Source of the DNA: Actinomycetota bacterium
Lineage (GTDB): Bacteria; Actinomycetota; Actinomycetes; Propionibacteriales; Propionibacteriaceae
Direction: 5' to 3'
Length of the DNA: 64,000 nt
Assembly: GCA_020161755.1 (NCBI GenBank)
Contig: JAIUOS010000001.1
Location: forward strand, 210,633 to 274,632
The position numbers and the translations under genes were made by a program. Shown here piece after piece: positions 9,119 through 16,749 of the stretch (positions within the stretch are counted from its first letter, which is position 1; each line of letters opens with the position of its first letter). The notes under the pieces are model-generated. The model was not told where the DNA came from. It made no database searches and saw only the letters and a list, made by a program, of their open reading frames with translations.

Positions 9119-10497
9119 AGGACCTGACCCAGATCATCAAGGCCTACGACGTCCGCGGCGTCTACCCCGACCAGCTGGACGCCGAGCTGGCCGACCGGGT
9201 CGGGGCTGCGTTCGCGCTGGTCGTCGGGGCATCCGCGGCATCGGGTGGTCCGGGCTCGGTGGTGGTCGGACGCGACATGCGTCCGTCCGGCCCGGAGCTG
9301 GTGGCTGCCTTCTGCCGGGGCGTCACCGCGCAGGGCGTGGATGTGGTCGACATCGGCCTGGCCAGCACCGACATGCTCTACTTCGCCGCCGGACGGCTCG
9401 GTCTGCCCGGCGCCATGTTCACCGCCAGCCACAACCCGGCGAAGTACAACGGCATCAAGCTGTGCCGGGCGGGCGCCGTCCCGGTCGGCCAGGACACCGG
9501 GCTCCGCGCCATCAGAGACATGGTCGCCGAACCGGTCCCGGCGGCACCGGTGCGTCCGGGGACGGTGACCAGCAGCGAACTGCTCGCCGACTACGCCGCG
9601 CACCTGCGTTCGCTGGTGCCGCTCGACGGCCTCCGGCCGTTGAAGGTGGTGGTCGACGCCGGCAACGGCATGGGTGGCTACACCGCCCCGGTCGTGCTCG
9701 ACCACCCGGCGCTCACGATCGTGCCGCTGTACTTCGAGCTCGACGGCACCTTCCCCCACCACGAGGCCAACCCGATCGACCCGGCCAACCTCGTCGACCT
9801 GCAGGCGCGGGTGCTCGCCGAGGGCGCCGACCTCGGCCTGGCGTTCGACGGGGACGCCGACCGCTGCTTCGTGGTCGACGAGCGTGGCGAGCCGGTCAGC
9901 CCGTCCGTCCTCACCGGGTTGATCGCCGAGCGCGAGCTGGCCCGGCGTCCTGGGGCCACGATCCTGCACAACCTGATCACGTCGAGGGCAGTGCCCGAGC
10001 TGATCGAGCGCCTCGGCGGGGTGCCGTTCCGCACCCAGGTCGGCCACTCGTTCATCAAGGCGCACATGGCGGCGACCGGCGCGGCGTTCGGCGGCGAGCA
10101 CTCCGGCCACTTCTACTTCGCCGACTTCTGGAACGCCGACTCGGGCATGCTCGCCGCGCTGCACACGCTGGCCGCGCTCGGCGGGACGCCGGTCGGGACG
10201 ACGCTGTCGCAGCTCGTCGCCGGCTACGAGGTGTACGTCGCCAGCGGCGAGATCAACTCGGTCGTCGACGACGTGGACGCGGCCACCGGCCGGGTGCGAG
10301 CCGCGTTCGAGGACCGGGACGGGGTCAGCCTCGACTTCCTCGACGGCATGACCGTGAGCACGCCGGCCTGGTGGTTCAACGTCCGGCCGTCCAACACCGA
10401 GCCGCTGCTGCGGTTGAACGCCGAGGCCGCCACGGCGGTCGAGCTCGCGCAGCTGCGCGACGAGGTGCTCGGGCTGATCCGGGAGCCGGCGTCGTGA
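9115..10497 (+). CDS. manB: Phosphomannomutase/phosphoglucomutase
   Basis: A 460-residue alpha-D-phosphohexomutase that would convert mannose-1-phosphate to mannose-6-phosphate. The phosphoserine loop is TASHNP with S105, the metal-binding loop is DGDADR at residues 245-250, the sugar-recognition loop is [10 protein letters not shown], and the phosphate-binding site is [12 protein letters not shown] near the C-terminus. GTG 9115 overlaps the GH130 stop. It links the phosphorylases to ManA and thus to glycolysis. In the reverse direction it could also supply GDP-mannose precursor for the mannosyltransferases found later in the window. Length and motifs are normal. Confidence 0.94.
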   Translation: MKDLTQIIKAYDVRGVYPDQLDAELADRVGAAFALVVGASAASGGPGSVVVGRDMRPSGPELVAAFCRGVTAQGVDVVDIGLASTDMLYFAAGRLGLPGAMFTASHNPAKYNGIKLCRAGAVPVGQDTGLRAIRDMVAEPVPAAPVRPGTVTSSELLADYAAHLRSLVPLDGLRPLKVVVDAGNGMGGYTAPVVLDHPALTIVPLYFELDGTFPHHEANPIDPANLVDLQARVLAEGADLGLAFDGDADRCFVVDERGEPVSPSVLTGLIAERELARRPGATILHNLITSRAVPELIERLGGVPFRTQVGHSFIKAHMAATGAAFGGEHSGHFYFADFWNADSGMLAALHTLAALGGTPVGTTLSQLVAGYEVYVASGEINSVVDDVDAATGRVRAAFEDRDGVSLDFLDGMTVSTPAWWFNVRPSNTEPLLRLNAEAATAVELAQLRDEVLGLIREPAS

Positions 10498-12704
10498 CGG
10501 GTGCCCCGCTGCTGGCCCACCTGCGGGCGGCGGGCGTCAGCCTGGTGGTCGAGCTGACCGACGGGCTGCCGGCGGTCGTGCACTGGGGCGCCGATCTGGG
10601 CGACCTGCCCGCGTCCGACCTGGCCTGCCTCGCGCTGGCCGGGCGCAACGCGGTCGTGCCGGGCGGGGTGGACGACCCGGTGCGGCTGGCCGTCCTGCCC
10701 GAGCACCACACCGGCTGGGTCGGGCGTCCCGGTATCAGCGGATCCCGGCACGGCAGCGACTGGTCGCCGTTGTTCCGGCGGTGGGAGGCGCGTCTGGACG
10801 GGGTCGTCGTCGACGCGGGGCCGGGCGAGGGCGCGTCCGCGGTGACGGGTGGGCCGGGCGTGCTGGAGGTGCGGGCGAGCGACCCGGTCGCCGGGCTCGA
10901 CCTGGTGCTTCAGTTCGAGCTCACCGGGGCCGGCATCGTGCGGTGCCGTGCCGAGCTGGCGAACAGCGCCGCGGACGACTACCACCTCGACGACCTGGTG
11001 CTGGCGCTGCCGGTGCCGCCGGTCGCGCGGGAACTGCTGGACTTCGGCGGCTACTGGGCCAGGGAGCGGGTGCCGCAGCGGCGGGACTTCACCGTCGGCA
11101 CCCACCTGCGCGAGGGCCGCCACGGCCGCACCGGGGCGGACGCCGCCACCGTGCTGCACGCCGGCGTCCCGGGGTTCGGGTTCGCGAGCGGGGAGGTGTG
11201 GGGCGTCCACGTCGGGTGGAGCGGAAACCACACCCACTACGCCGAACGGTCGGCGACCGGCGGGCAGGTGCTGGGCGGCGGCGAGCTGCTGCTGCCCGGC
11301 GAGGTGGTGCTGGGGCCCGGCCAGACCTACGTCACGCCGTGGCTGTACGGCTCGTACGGGGTCGGGCTGGACGAGGTCGCGCGCCGGTTCCACCGGTACC
11401 TGCGCGCGCGTCCGCAGCACCCGGCGTCCCCGCGCCCGGTGACGCTGAACGTGTGGGAGGCGGTCTACTTCGACCACGCGGCGGCGCCGCTGATCGAGCT
11501 GGCCGAGAAGGCGGCCGCGATCGGCGTCGAACGGTTCGTGCTCGACGACGGCTGGTTCTCCTCGCGCCGCGACGAGCACTCCGGCCTCGGCGACTGGACG
11601 GTGTCGGCCGACGTCTGGCCGGACGGGCTGCACCCGCTGGTGAACCGCGTCCGCGACCTCGGGATGCAGTTCGGGTTGTGGTTCGAGCCGGAGATGATCA
11701 GCCCCGACTCCGACGTGGCGCGAGCGCACCCGGAGTGGATCCTCGGCACCGGCGGACGCCTGCCGCTGGAGGCGCGGAGCCAGCAGGTGATCGACCTGGC
11801 GAACCCCGAGTGCTACGCCCACATCCGGGACGCGCTGCTGGCGCTCCTTGCCGAGTACGACATCGGCTACCTGAAGTGGGACCACAACCGCGACCTGGTG
11901 GACGCAGGACTGCCGCCGTCCGGCCGTCCGGGGGTACACGCGCAGACGCTGGCGGTGTACCGGCTGATCGACGAGCTGAAGGCCGCGCAACCGGGGCTGG
12001 AGATCGAGTCGTGCTCCTCGGGCGGTGCGCGGGTCGACCTGGGGATCCTGGAACGCACCGACCGGGTGTGGGTGTCGGACTGCATCGACCCCCACGAGCG
12101 GCAGCAGCTGCTGCGCTGGACGACGCAGCTGATCCCGCCGGAGCTGATGGGCTCGCACATCGCGTCCGGCACGTCGCACACCACCGGGCGCACCCACGAC
12201 CTGGACTTCCGGGCGGCGACCGCGCTGTTCGGGCACCTCGGCATCGAGTGGGACCTGCGGCGGGCGACGCCGGAGGAGCTCGCCGAGCTGACGGCGTGGA
12301 TCGGGCTGTACCGCGAGCACCGGAGCCTGTTGCACGGCGGCGACCTGGTGCGGGTCGACTGCCCGGACGCGGCGCTGGTCGCGACCGGCGTGGTCGCTCT
12401 CGACCGGTCGCGGGCCCTCTACTCGTTCGCCCGGCTGGACGTGGCGCAGACCTCGCTGCTGGGGCGGCTGCGGTTCCCGGGCCTCGACCCCCACTACCGC
12501 TATCGCGTGGTGCCGGTCACGGTTTGGCGACGGCCGTCCGGGCTGCGGGCGCCGCTGTGGTGGGGTGCGGCCGCGGGTGCCTCACCGGTGACGCGGTGGG
12601 CCGGGGTGGAGCTCGCCGGGTCAGCGCTCGCCGGCTGCGGCCTCATGGACGCGCCGGTCCACCCCGATCACGCGGTGCTCTACCTCGTCGACCGGGTGGG
12701 CTAG
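10494..12704 (+). CDS. Alpha-galactosidase, glycoside hydrolase family 36
   Basis: A 736-residue cytoplasmic enzyme that would remove alpha-1,6-galactose branches from galactomanno-oligosaccharides (or hydrolyse raffinose-type sugars). An N-terminal beta-supersandwich precedes the barrel. The nucleophile is D463 in LKWDHNRD, the likely acid/base is D529 in WVSDCID, and CSSGGARVD lies between them. LDDGWFSSRRDEHSGLGDW is the usual barrel motif. GTG 10494 overlaps the mutase stop by 4 nt. As last gene of the operon it explains how side chains are removed before mannobiose is processed. The stop is followed at once by a family B repeat. Confidence 0.93.
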   Translation: MTGAPLLAHLRAAGVSLVVELTDGLPAVVHWGADLGDLPASDLACLALAGRNAVVPGGVDDPVRLAVLPEHHTGWVGRPGISGSRHGSDWSPLFRRWEARLDGVVVDAGPGEGASAVTGGPGVLEVRASDPVAGLDLVLQFELTGAGIVRCRAELANSAADDYHLDDLVLALPVPPVARELLDFGGYWARERVPQRRDFTVGTHLREGRHGRTGADAATVLHAGVPGFGFASGEVWGVHVGWSGNHTHYAERSATGGQVLGGGELLLPGEVVLGPGQTYVTPWLYGSYGVGLDEVARRFHRYLRARPQHPASPRPVTLNVWEAVYFDHAAAPLIELAEKAAAIGVERFVLDDGWFSSRRDEHSGLGDWTVSADVWPDGLHPLVNRVRDLGMQFGLWFEPEMISPDSDVARAHPEWILGTGGRLPLEARSQQVIDLANPECYAHIRDALLALLAEYDIGYLKWDHNRDLVDAGLPPSGRPGVHAQTLAVYRLIDELKAAQPGLEIESCSSGGARVDLGILERTDRVWVSDCIDPHERQQLLRWTTQLIPPELMGSHIASGTSHTTGRTHDLDFRAATALFGHLGIEWDLRRATPEELAELTAWIGLYREHRSLLHGGDLVRVDCPDAALVATGVVALDRSRALYSFARLDVAQTSLLGRLRFPGLDPHYRYRVVPVTVWRRPSGLRAPLWWGAAAGASPVTRWAGVELAGSALAGCGLMDAPVHPDHAVLYLVDRVG

Positions 12705-12780
12705 GGAGGATCCGCCCCGGATTCGGCCTCCCGAGGCTCCGGACCTACCGGACCGGCGTCGACGGGGTGAATCCTCCCGC
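12704..12780. repeat. Family B palindromic repeat (GGGAGGATCC...GAATCCTCCC)
   Basis: A 77-bp element beginning GGGAGGATCCGCCCCGGATTCGG and ending GAATCCTCCCGC, with inverted ends and a variable middle. It lies between convergent genes and overlaps the last codons of the minus-strand kinase gene, whose C-terminal GGFTP is encoded by the repeat end. Other copies are at 13754-13832 and 23762-23838. Confidence 0.85.
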
Positions 12781-13701
12781 CCGCCCGCAGCCCGCGAGGC
12801 GCAGGCGCTGCTCGCCGTCGGCCTCGAGCTGCCGACAGACCGCGCCGGGGGCGCCGTGGAGGTGCTCGAAGGCGGCGTTGTAGGCGGCGACCCACACGCC
12901 GGCCGCCCAGGCGACCTCCACCTCGGTGGCCGTGAACGGGCGCAGCTCCTGGTACCGGTCGAGGGTCTCGGCGGTGCCGGCGACCGTGGTGATCGCGCCC
13001 GCCCCGGGCAGTTCGACGTGGTTGACCGCGAGGATCCCGGCCAGCACGCTCTCGGGTCGCCCGGCGAGGGAGTCCCAGTCGTGCACGATCGGGCCGGGGC
13101 CCCAGCGCACGTTGAGCCCGTTGAGGTCGCTGTGGCCGACGACGAGCGGGAGGTCCTCGGCGACCAGGCGTTCCCGGGCGGCCGCGGCGAGGCGTCGCAG
13201 CTCGGCCGGCACCCGTGGGGTCTCGGGGTCCCAGTGGGGCGACTCGGGCGCCGGCCAGACGCGGCCCGCGTCCGTGTGGTCGTAGTTCGCCCACGGTGGC
13301 GGCGGGTCGAAGAGCCCGGGTTCGAAGCCGGCGAGCGCCACCACGAGGCTGCGGAGCAGGGTCGCGTAGCGGGCGGCGGCGTCCGGCGGCAGGTCGGGGA
13401 CGCCGTCGGGCCGCCACTCCTCGGCGCTCAGCCAGAGGTTGTCGAACTGGGTCGGGCCGGCGACGAGTTCGGGGCAGTCGATGCCCGCGTCCCGGGCGTG
13501 GCGGTGCGCCTGCGCGCAGGCCAGCACCCGGTCGGAGGCGTTGCGGAGCTTCAGCGCGACCCGGCGTCCGTCGGCGAGGACCACGCCCCGCACCGACGAC
13601 ATCGACGTCGCCGAGAAGAACTCCTCGACCGGCGGCGAGCCGAGCTGCTCCACGCACCACGCCCGCAGTCGTCCATCGGTCCCCGTCGCGTCCCACTCCA
13701 C
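12745..13701 (-). CDS. Aminoglycoside phosphotransferase (APH)-like kinase
   Basis: A 318-residue protein with an APH/choline-kinase fold. The catalytic loop is VGHSDLNGLNVRW (Brenner-type H-x-D-x4-N) and the metal-binding segment is VHDWDSLAG. The N-terminal lobe contains RVALKLRN, where the lysine would contact ATP. The small-molecule substrate is not recognisable; many such proteins are not resistance enzymes. GTG 13701 (VEWDATG) is chosen because longer frames would run through a family B repeat and into the promoter of the divergent thioredoxin gene. Its C-terminal residues are encoded by another repeat copy. Confidence 0.8.
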   Translation of the reverse strand: MEWDATGTDGRLRAWCVEQLGSPPVEEFFSATSMSSVRGVVLADGRRVALKLRNASDRVLACAQAHRHARDAGIDCPELVAGPTQFDNLWLSAEEWRPDGVPDLPPDAAARYATLLRSLVVALAGFEPGLFDPPPPWANYDHTDAGRVWPAPESPHWDPETPRVPAELRRLAAAARERLVAEDLPLVVGHSDLNGLNVRWGPGPIVHDWDSLAGRPESVLAGILAVNHVELPGAGAITTVAGTAETLDRYQELRPFTATEVEVAWAAGVWVAAYNAAFEHLHGAPGAVCRQLEADGEQRLRLAGCGRAGGFTPSTPVR

Positions 13702-13753
13702 GCGCGGCAGCGTAGCCCGGCTCGGGCCCGACGCTGACCGGGGCCGCCGGGCC

Positions 13754-13832
13754 GGGAGGATCCGTCCCCGATTCGCCCTTCGCGTGTCCGTCCGCCGAAG
13801 ATCCCGGTGTCCGGTGTGAGGATCCTCCCGCG
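13754..13832. repeat. Family B palindromic repeat, second copy
   Basis: Starts GGGAGGATCCGTCCCCGATTCG and ends GAGGATCCTCCCGCG. It occupies the divergent gap between the APH-like gene and the thioredoxin gene, so this copy lies upstream of both genes rather than at a 3' end. The inverted ends match the copies at 12704-12780 and 23762-23838. Confidence 0.85.
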
Positions 13833-13884
13833 CGGTGCGTCCGGGGCGGGCCGGTGCTTGCGGCGGTGACCTATCCTGACCGGC

Positions 13885-14220
13885 ATGTCGCACGGTTACC
13901 TCCCGGAGACCCTCACCCGTGACGAGGCGGACGCGCTGCCCGGCGCCACGGTGCTCCAGTTCGGCACCGACTGGTGCGGCTACTGTCGCGCGGCGAAGAA
14001 CGTCATCGAGCCGGTGCTGGAGGGCGTCGAGGGCCTGAACCGCGTCTTCGTCGAGGACGGCAAGGGCCGGCCGCTCGGCCGCTCCTACCGGGTCAAGCTC
14101 TGGCCCACCTTGGTATTCCTCGCCGACGGCGAGGAGGTCGCCCGGGTCGTCCGTCCGTGGAAGAGCGAGGACGTCAGCGAGGCGCTCGACCGGCAGACCG
14201 CGGCGCTCGCGTGCACGTAG
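13885..14220 (+). CDS. Thioredoxin-family protein
   Basis: A 111-residue cytoplasmic thioredoxin-fold protein. The redox motif is C-x-x-C in FGTDWCGYCRAAK, near residues 30-42. The C-terminal half keeps the usual YRVKLWPTLVFLADGEEV, with a cis-Pro region ahead of the last strand. It would act as a thiol-disulfide reductant. It is divergent from the APH-like gene. TATCCT at 13872-13877 lies 7 nt before ATG 13885 and no Shine-Dalgarno is visible, so the mRNA is probably leaderless. Confidence 0.88.
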   Translation: MSHGYLPETLTRDEADALPGATVLQFGTDWCGYCRAAKNVIEPVLEGVEGLNRVFVEDGKGRPLGRSYRVKLWPTLVFLADGEEVARVVRPWKSEDVSEALDRQTAALACT

Positions 14221-14297
14221 GCAATCTTCCGCCCGGGTCGCCGGGTCGCCCGTGCGGGGACTTTCGACCGGACCCGCCCTCGGGGGATGGTGGTGGG

Positions 14298-14645
14298 GTG
14301 AAGTTCCTGTGCGCTGGTCTGATCGCCACGCCGCTGAGCCTTGTGCTGGTGGTGTTGGGCGCGGGGACCCCTGCGCCGGCGGCGGCCGCGACGCAACTCG
14401 CCGCGTCGTGTGCGCGCAGCACCACCGACGTCGTCGTGGCGGACGGCGCGTCCGTCCGGCTGAGCGTGCCGGCCGACGGCCCGCTCGAGGGCGAATCGCT
14501 CACCTCGCGGATCGAGTGCCTGACCGCCGCGGCCGGGACCCCGTCCGACGGTGCGGGGCAGGCGCAGCTCGGCCAGTTCCCCAACTGGACGGTCACCGCG
14601 GACGAGGACGGCCACCCGGTCTTCACCTCGACCCTCGCCGGCTGA
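14298..14645 (+). CDS. Small secreted protein of unknown function
   Basis: A 115-residue protein with a Sec signal peptide: a Lys near the start, a hydrophobic stretch of about 20 residues (LIATPLSLVLVVLGAG) and an Ala-rich cleavage region ending AAAA around residue 30. The mature part contains two cysteines (SCARST and RIECLT) that could form a disulfide. I do not recognise a family. GTG 14298 is preceded by a G-rich stretch but no clear ribosome binding site. A family D repeat starts 8 nt after the stop. Confidence 0.6.
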   Translation: MKFLCAGLIATPLSLVLVVLGAGTPAPAAAATQLAASCARSTTDVVVADGASVRLSVPADGPLEGESLTSRIECLTAAAGTPSDGAGQAQLGQFPNWTVTADEDGHPVFTSTLAG

Positions 14646-14652
14646 CCCACCC

Positions 14653-14718
14653 TTCTCGCTCCCGAAAAGCCCCTTCGCCACCGGAATTCCGGGCGCGAGG
14701 GGGCAATTCGGTGGCGAA
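14653..14718. repeat. Family D palindromic repeat centred on GAATTC, copy 1
   Basis: Core CGCCACCGGAATTCCGGGCGCG with outer arms TTCTCGCTCCCGAA and TTCGGTGGCGAA. It lies immediately upstream of a methyltransferase that lacks its N-terminus. Copies 2 and 3 are at 15240-15303 and 15613-15676. Confidence 0.88.
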
Positions 14719-14746
14719 CTGAGCCGATCGGACGGGTGGCCAGCTC

Positions 14747-15223
14747 GTGATCCTCGGCGCCGGGCTCGACAGCCGGGTCTGGCGGATGCCGGAGCTGGCG
14801 TCCACCACCGTGTTCGAGGTCGACCAGCCCGCGTCCCAGAAGGACAAGGTGCAGCGCATCGGGGCCCGTGCGCCGCTCGCCCACCGGGTGCCCGAGCTGG
14901 CCGTCGACCTGGCCGGTGGCACCCTCGCCCGCGCCCTGGAGGAGTCGGGGTTCGACCCGCGAGCCGCCACCACCTGGGTGTGGGAGGGTGTGATCCCCTA
15001 CCTGCCGGCGGCCGCCGTCGCGGCCACCCTGGCCGAGGTCGCGACCCAGTCAGCGCCGGGCAGCCGGCTCGTCCTCAACTACCAGTCACGCCAGCTGCGT
15101 CCCCTCCTCGGACGGACGCTGGTGCGCCTCGTGCTGCGGGCGTCCCGGCAGCCGGACCCCCTGACGACCGAGCCGTGGCGCTCGCTGTGGAAGCCCGCCG
15201 AACTCGCGAAGCTGTGCGCCTGA
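14747..15223 (+). pseudogene. SAM-dependent methyltransferase remnant (LCM/TIGR00027-like)
   Basis: Only 158 codons remain of a family whose members are usually 270-300 residues. The frame opens at the glycine-rich SAM-binding strand ILGAGLDSRVWRMPE and continues through FEVDQP and TTWVWEGVIPYLP, which match the central part of leucine-carboxyl-methyltransferase-like proteins. About 80-100 N-terminal residues are absent: a stop lies in frame at 14720-14722. The C-terminus ends abruptly at AELAKLCA. Family D repeats flank both ends. It is most likely a decayed gene; GTG 14747 is the only start that would give a product. Confidence 0.65.
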
Positions 15224-15239
15224 GCCCGTCCCCTCCCGG

Positions 15240-15303
15240 TTCGCTCCCGAATTGTCCCCTCGCCACCGGAATTCCGGTGGCGAGGGGACAATTCGGTGGC
15301 GAA
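15240..15303. repeat. Family D palindromic repeat, copy 2 (near-perfect)
   Basis: The best-preserved copy. TTCGCTCCCGAATTGTCCCC is mirrored by GGGGACAATTCGGTGGCGAA around CGCCACCGGAATTCCGGTGGCG. It begins 17 nt after the methyltransferase-remnant stop and ends 20 nt before the stop of the minus-strand small gene, so it could act as a bidirectional 3' structure. Confidence 0.9.
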
Positions 15304-15322
15304 GTGAGCGGGCGGGAGCGCC

Positions 15323-15562
15323 TCAGCCGACACCCTGCTCGGGGATTGAGGACGGCAGCGGGGTGAGCACGTGGGCCAGGTCGGCGATCAGCTCGGCGAC
15401 GTCCTCGGGCGCCAGCCGGACGGTGGCCACGCACGTCGCGTCCTGCCACACCGACAGCACCACCCGCTCGGTCTCGGTGTGCCGGGCAATCCGAAGGGTG
15501 CGTCCGCGCCGGTCCCTCCCGGTCAGGATCGCACCGTCCCTCGGCAGCGGCGACACCGTCAT
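15323..15562 (-). CDS. Conserved small protein of unknown function
   Basis: A 79-residue protein beginning MTVSPLPRDGAIL and ending PSSIPEQGVG. The middle is rich in Arg and beta-branched residues (RIARHTETERVVLSVWQDAT), followed by an amphipathic helix (APEDVAELIADLAHVL). No cysteines, signal peptide or membrane segment are present. ATG 15562 is preceded directly by GGAG; an in-frame GTG six bases upstream is possible. It is divergent from the ACT-domain gene across the third family D repeat. I do not recognise a characterised family. Confidence 0.55.
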   Translation of the reverse strand: MTVSPLPRDGAILTGRDRRGRTLRIARHTETERVVLSVWQDATCVATVRLAPEDVAELIADLAHVLTPLPSSIPEQGVG

Positions 15563-15612
15563 CTCCACAGGATGGCACCCCACGAGCCCGGCGTCACCAG
15601 TCGGCCTCCCAA

Positions 15613-15676
15613 CTTCGCCACCGAAAGGCGCCCTCGCCACCGGAATTCCGGGAGCAAGGGGACGTTTCGGGAGCGA
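15613..15676. repeat. Family D palindromic repeat, copy 3
   Basis: TTCGCCACCGAAAGGCGCCC, then CGCCACCGGAATTCCGGGAGC, then GGGGACGTTTCGGGAGCGAA. Less symmetrical than copy 2. Unlike the other two copies it sits between two divergent starts (15562 minus and 15720 plus), so it may overlap promoters. Confidence 0.82.
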
Positions 15677-15719
15677 ACCGGACGGCCGGGGCGGCTGGGA
15701 CGAGCGCGGAGTGGCTAAC

Positions 15720-16244
15720 ATGCCAGACGTGTCCAACCTCGTCCTCACCGTCGTCGGCGACGATCGCGCCGGCCTCGTCGCCGCGCTCGCCGATGTGGTC
15801 TCCGCCCACGGCGGCAACTGGGAGCACAGCCAGCTGGCCGAGCTCGCCGGCACCTTCGCCGGCATCGTGGTGGTCTCGGTGCCCGACGACCGGGTCGGCG
15901 ACCTCACCGCTGCCCTCGGCGAGCTCGACGGGCTGCTGAAGGTCACCGTCCACCCCGGCACCGAACCGGCGGACGCGGCCACGCCGCGGGAGTTGACCCT
16001 CAGCGTGCTCGGCAACGACCACCCGGGCATCGTCCGCGACATCTCCGCGGTGCTCAGCCGCCACGGCCTGTCGATCGAGTCGCTCACCAGCGAGAGCCGC
16101 GAGGCGCCGATGTCGGGCGGACGACTGTTCGAGGCGAGGGTCGTCGCCCGCGTTCCCGGGGACGCCGACCCGGCCGCCATCAAGGCCGACCTGGAACGAC
16201 TGGCTACCGAGATCCTCGTCGACATCACGCTCGAAGAGCTCTGA
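15720..16244 (+). CDS. ACT-domain protein, GcvR-like
   Basis: A 174-residue protein with two tandem ACT domains. Domain one is about residues 6-80 (LVLTVVGDDRAGLVAALADV), and domain two about 92-170 (LTLSVLGNDHPGIVRDISAV). This arrangement matches the glycine-cleavage-system repressor GcvR and related amino-acid sensors, which bind a ligand such as glycine and act by protein-protein contact. No DNA-binding domain is seen. ATG 15720 follows the family D repeat. No gcv genes are nearby, so the regulatory target is unknown. Confidence 0.82.
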   Translation: MPDVSNLVLTVVGDDRAGLVAALADVVSAHGGNWEHSQLAELAGTFAGIVVVSVPDDRVGDLTAALGELDGLLKVTVHPGTEPADAATPRELTLSVLGNDHPGIVRDISAVLSRHGLSIESLTSESREAPMSGGRLFEARVVARVPGDADPAAIKADLERLATEILVDITLEEL

Positions 16245-16289
16245 CCAGCGCGCACGGAACACGCGCAAGGAACAAGAGCCGAAGACGCA

Positions 16290-16324
16290 GATCGCCCGCC
16301 GCCCCTCAGGGGCGGCGGGCGATC
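16290..16324. terminator. Bidirectional hairpin terminator
   Basis: GATCGCCCGCCGCCCCT and its exact reverse complement flank a single C, giving a stem of up to 17 bp between the converging ACT gene (stop 16244) and the minus-strand small membrane gene (stop 16337). There is no long T-run, as is common for terminators in GC-rich actinobacteria. Confidence 0.8.
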
Positions 16325-16336
16325 GCGTGTGTCGAT

Positions 16337-16486
16337 CTAGGTGACGTGGAAGATGCTCACCCCACCGGGGCCGACCACCAGGCCGACCACGATGAGCACG
16401 ATCCCCCACAGCATCTGGCCCCTCACCAGGGCGAAGATCCCCGAGACCACGAGAACCGCGGCCAGGATCCACAGCAGAAGTGCCAT
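16337..16486 (-). CDS. Small two-segment membrane protein with GPGG turn
   Basis: A 49-residue hydrophobic protein. Two membrane segments (LLLWILAAVLVVSGIFALV and MLWGIVLIVVGLVVG) are joined by RGQ and followed by GPGGVSIFHVT. Short proteins ending in GPGG-x-SIF are common in actinobacteria and of unknown function. ATG 16486 has GGAAAGG 6 nt upstream. It follows csbD by 14 nt and is probably co-transcribed with it, which suggests an envelope stress role. Confidence 0.72.
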   Translation of the reverse strand: MALLLWILAAVLVVSGIFALVRGQMLWGIVLIVVGLVVGPGGVSIFHVT

Positions 16487-16500
16487 TGTCGATACCTTTC

Positions 16501-16674
16501 CTACTTCTTGAAGGCGTCCTTGACGTTCTCGCCGGCCTGCTTCACGTTGGCGGCGGCCTGGTCGGCCTTGCCCTCGGCCTCGAGGGCCTCGTTGTCGGTG
16601 AGCTTGCCCCACCCTTCCTTGAGCTTGCCCTTGGCTTCCTCGGCCGCGTTGCGTGCCTTGTCCTCGATGCCCAT
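16501..16674 (-). CDS. CsbD-family stress protein
   Basis: A 57-residue hydrophilic, Lys/Glu/Ala-rich helical protein: MGIEDKARNAAEEAKGKLKE, then GWGKLTDNEALEAEGKADQA, ending DAFKK. This is the CsbD fold signature, a general stress protein controlled by SigB in Bacillus; its biochemical role is unknown. RBS GAAGGAG lies 8 nt before ATG 16674. A SigB/SigF-type promoter is seen 41 nt upstream of the start. It lies between the sigma factor gene and the small membrane protein, all on the minus strand. Confidence 0.88.
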   Translation of the reverse strand: MGIEDKARNAAEEAKGKLKEGWGKLTDNEALEAEGKADQAAANVKQAGENVKDAFKK

Positions 16675-16714
16675 CGGCTCATCTCCTTCTCGGTCGATCC
16701 GTACGTGTTCCTGG

Positions 16715-16738
16715 TACCCGGTGCCGGGTTCGGCAAAC
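16715..16738 (-). promoter_or_regulatory. SigB/SigF-type promoter for csbD
   Basis: Read on the minus strand: GTTT (16738-16735), 15 nt, GGGTA (16719-16715). This fits the GTTT-N13-15-GGGTA consensus known for stress sigma factors of the SigB/SigF group. It lies between the stop of the sigma gene and csbD, so csbD would be induced by the adjacent sigma factor independently of the sigma gene's own promoter. Confidence 0.7.
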
Positions 16739-16749
16739 CTGGTTGCCGC

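Noticed and set aside
12745-13701. Aminoglycoside resistance gene
   Set aside because: Only the general APH fold is supported; nothing indicates aminoglycoside specificity.
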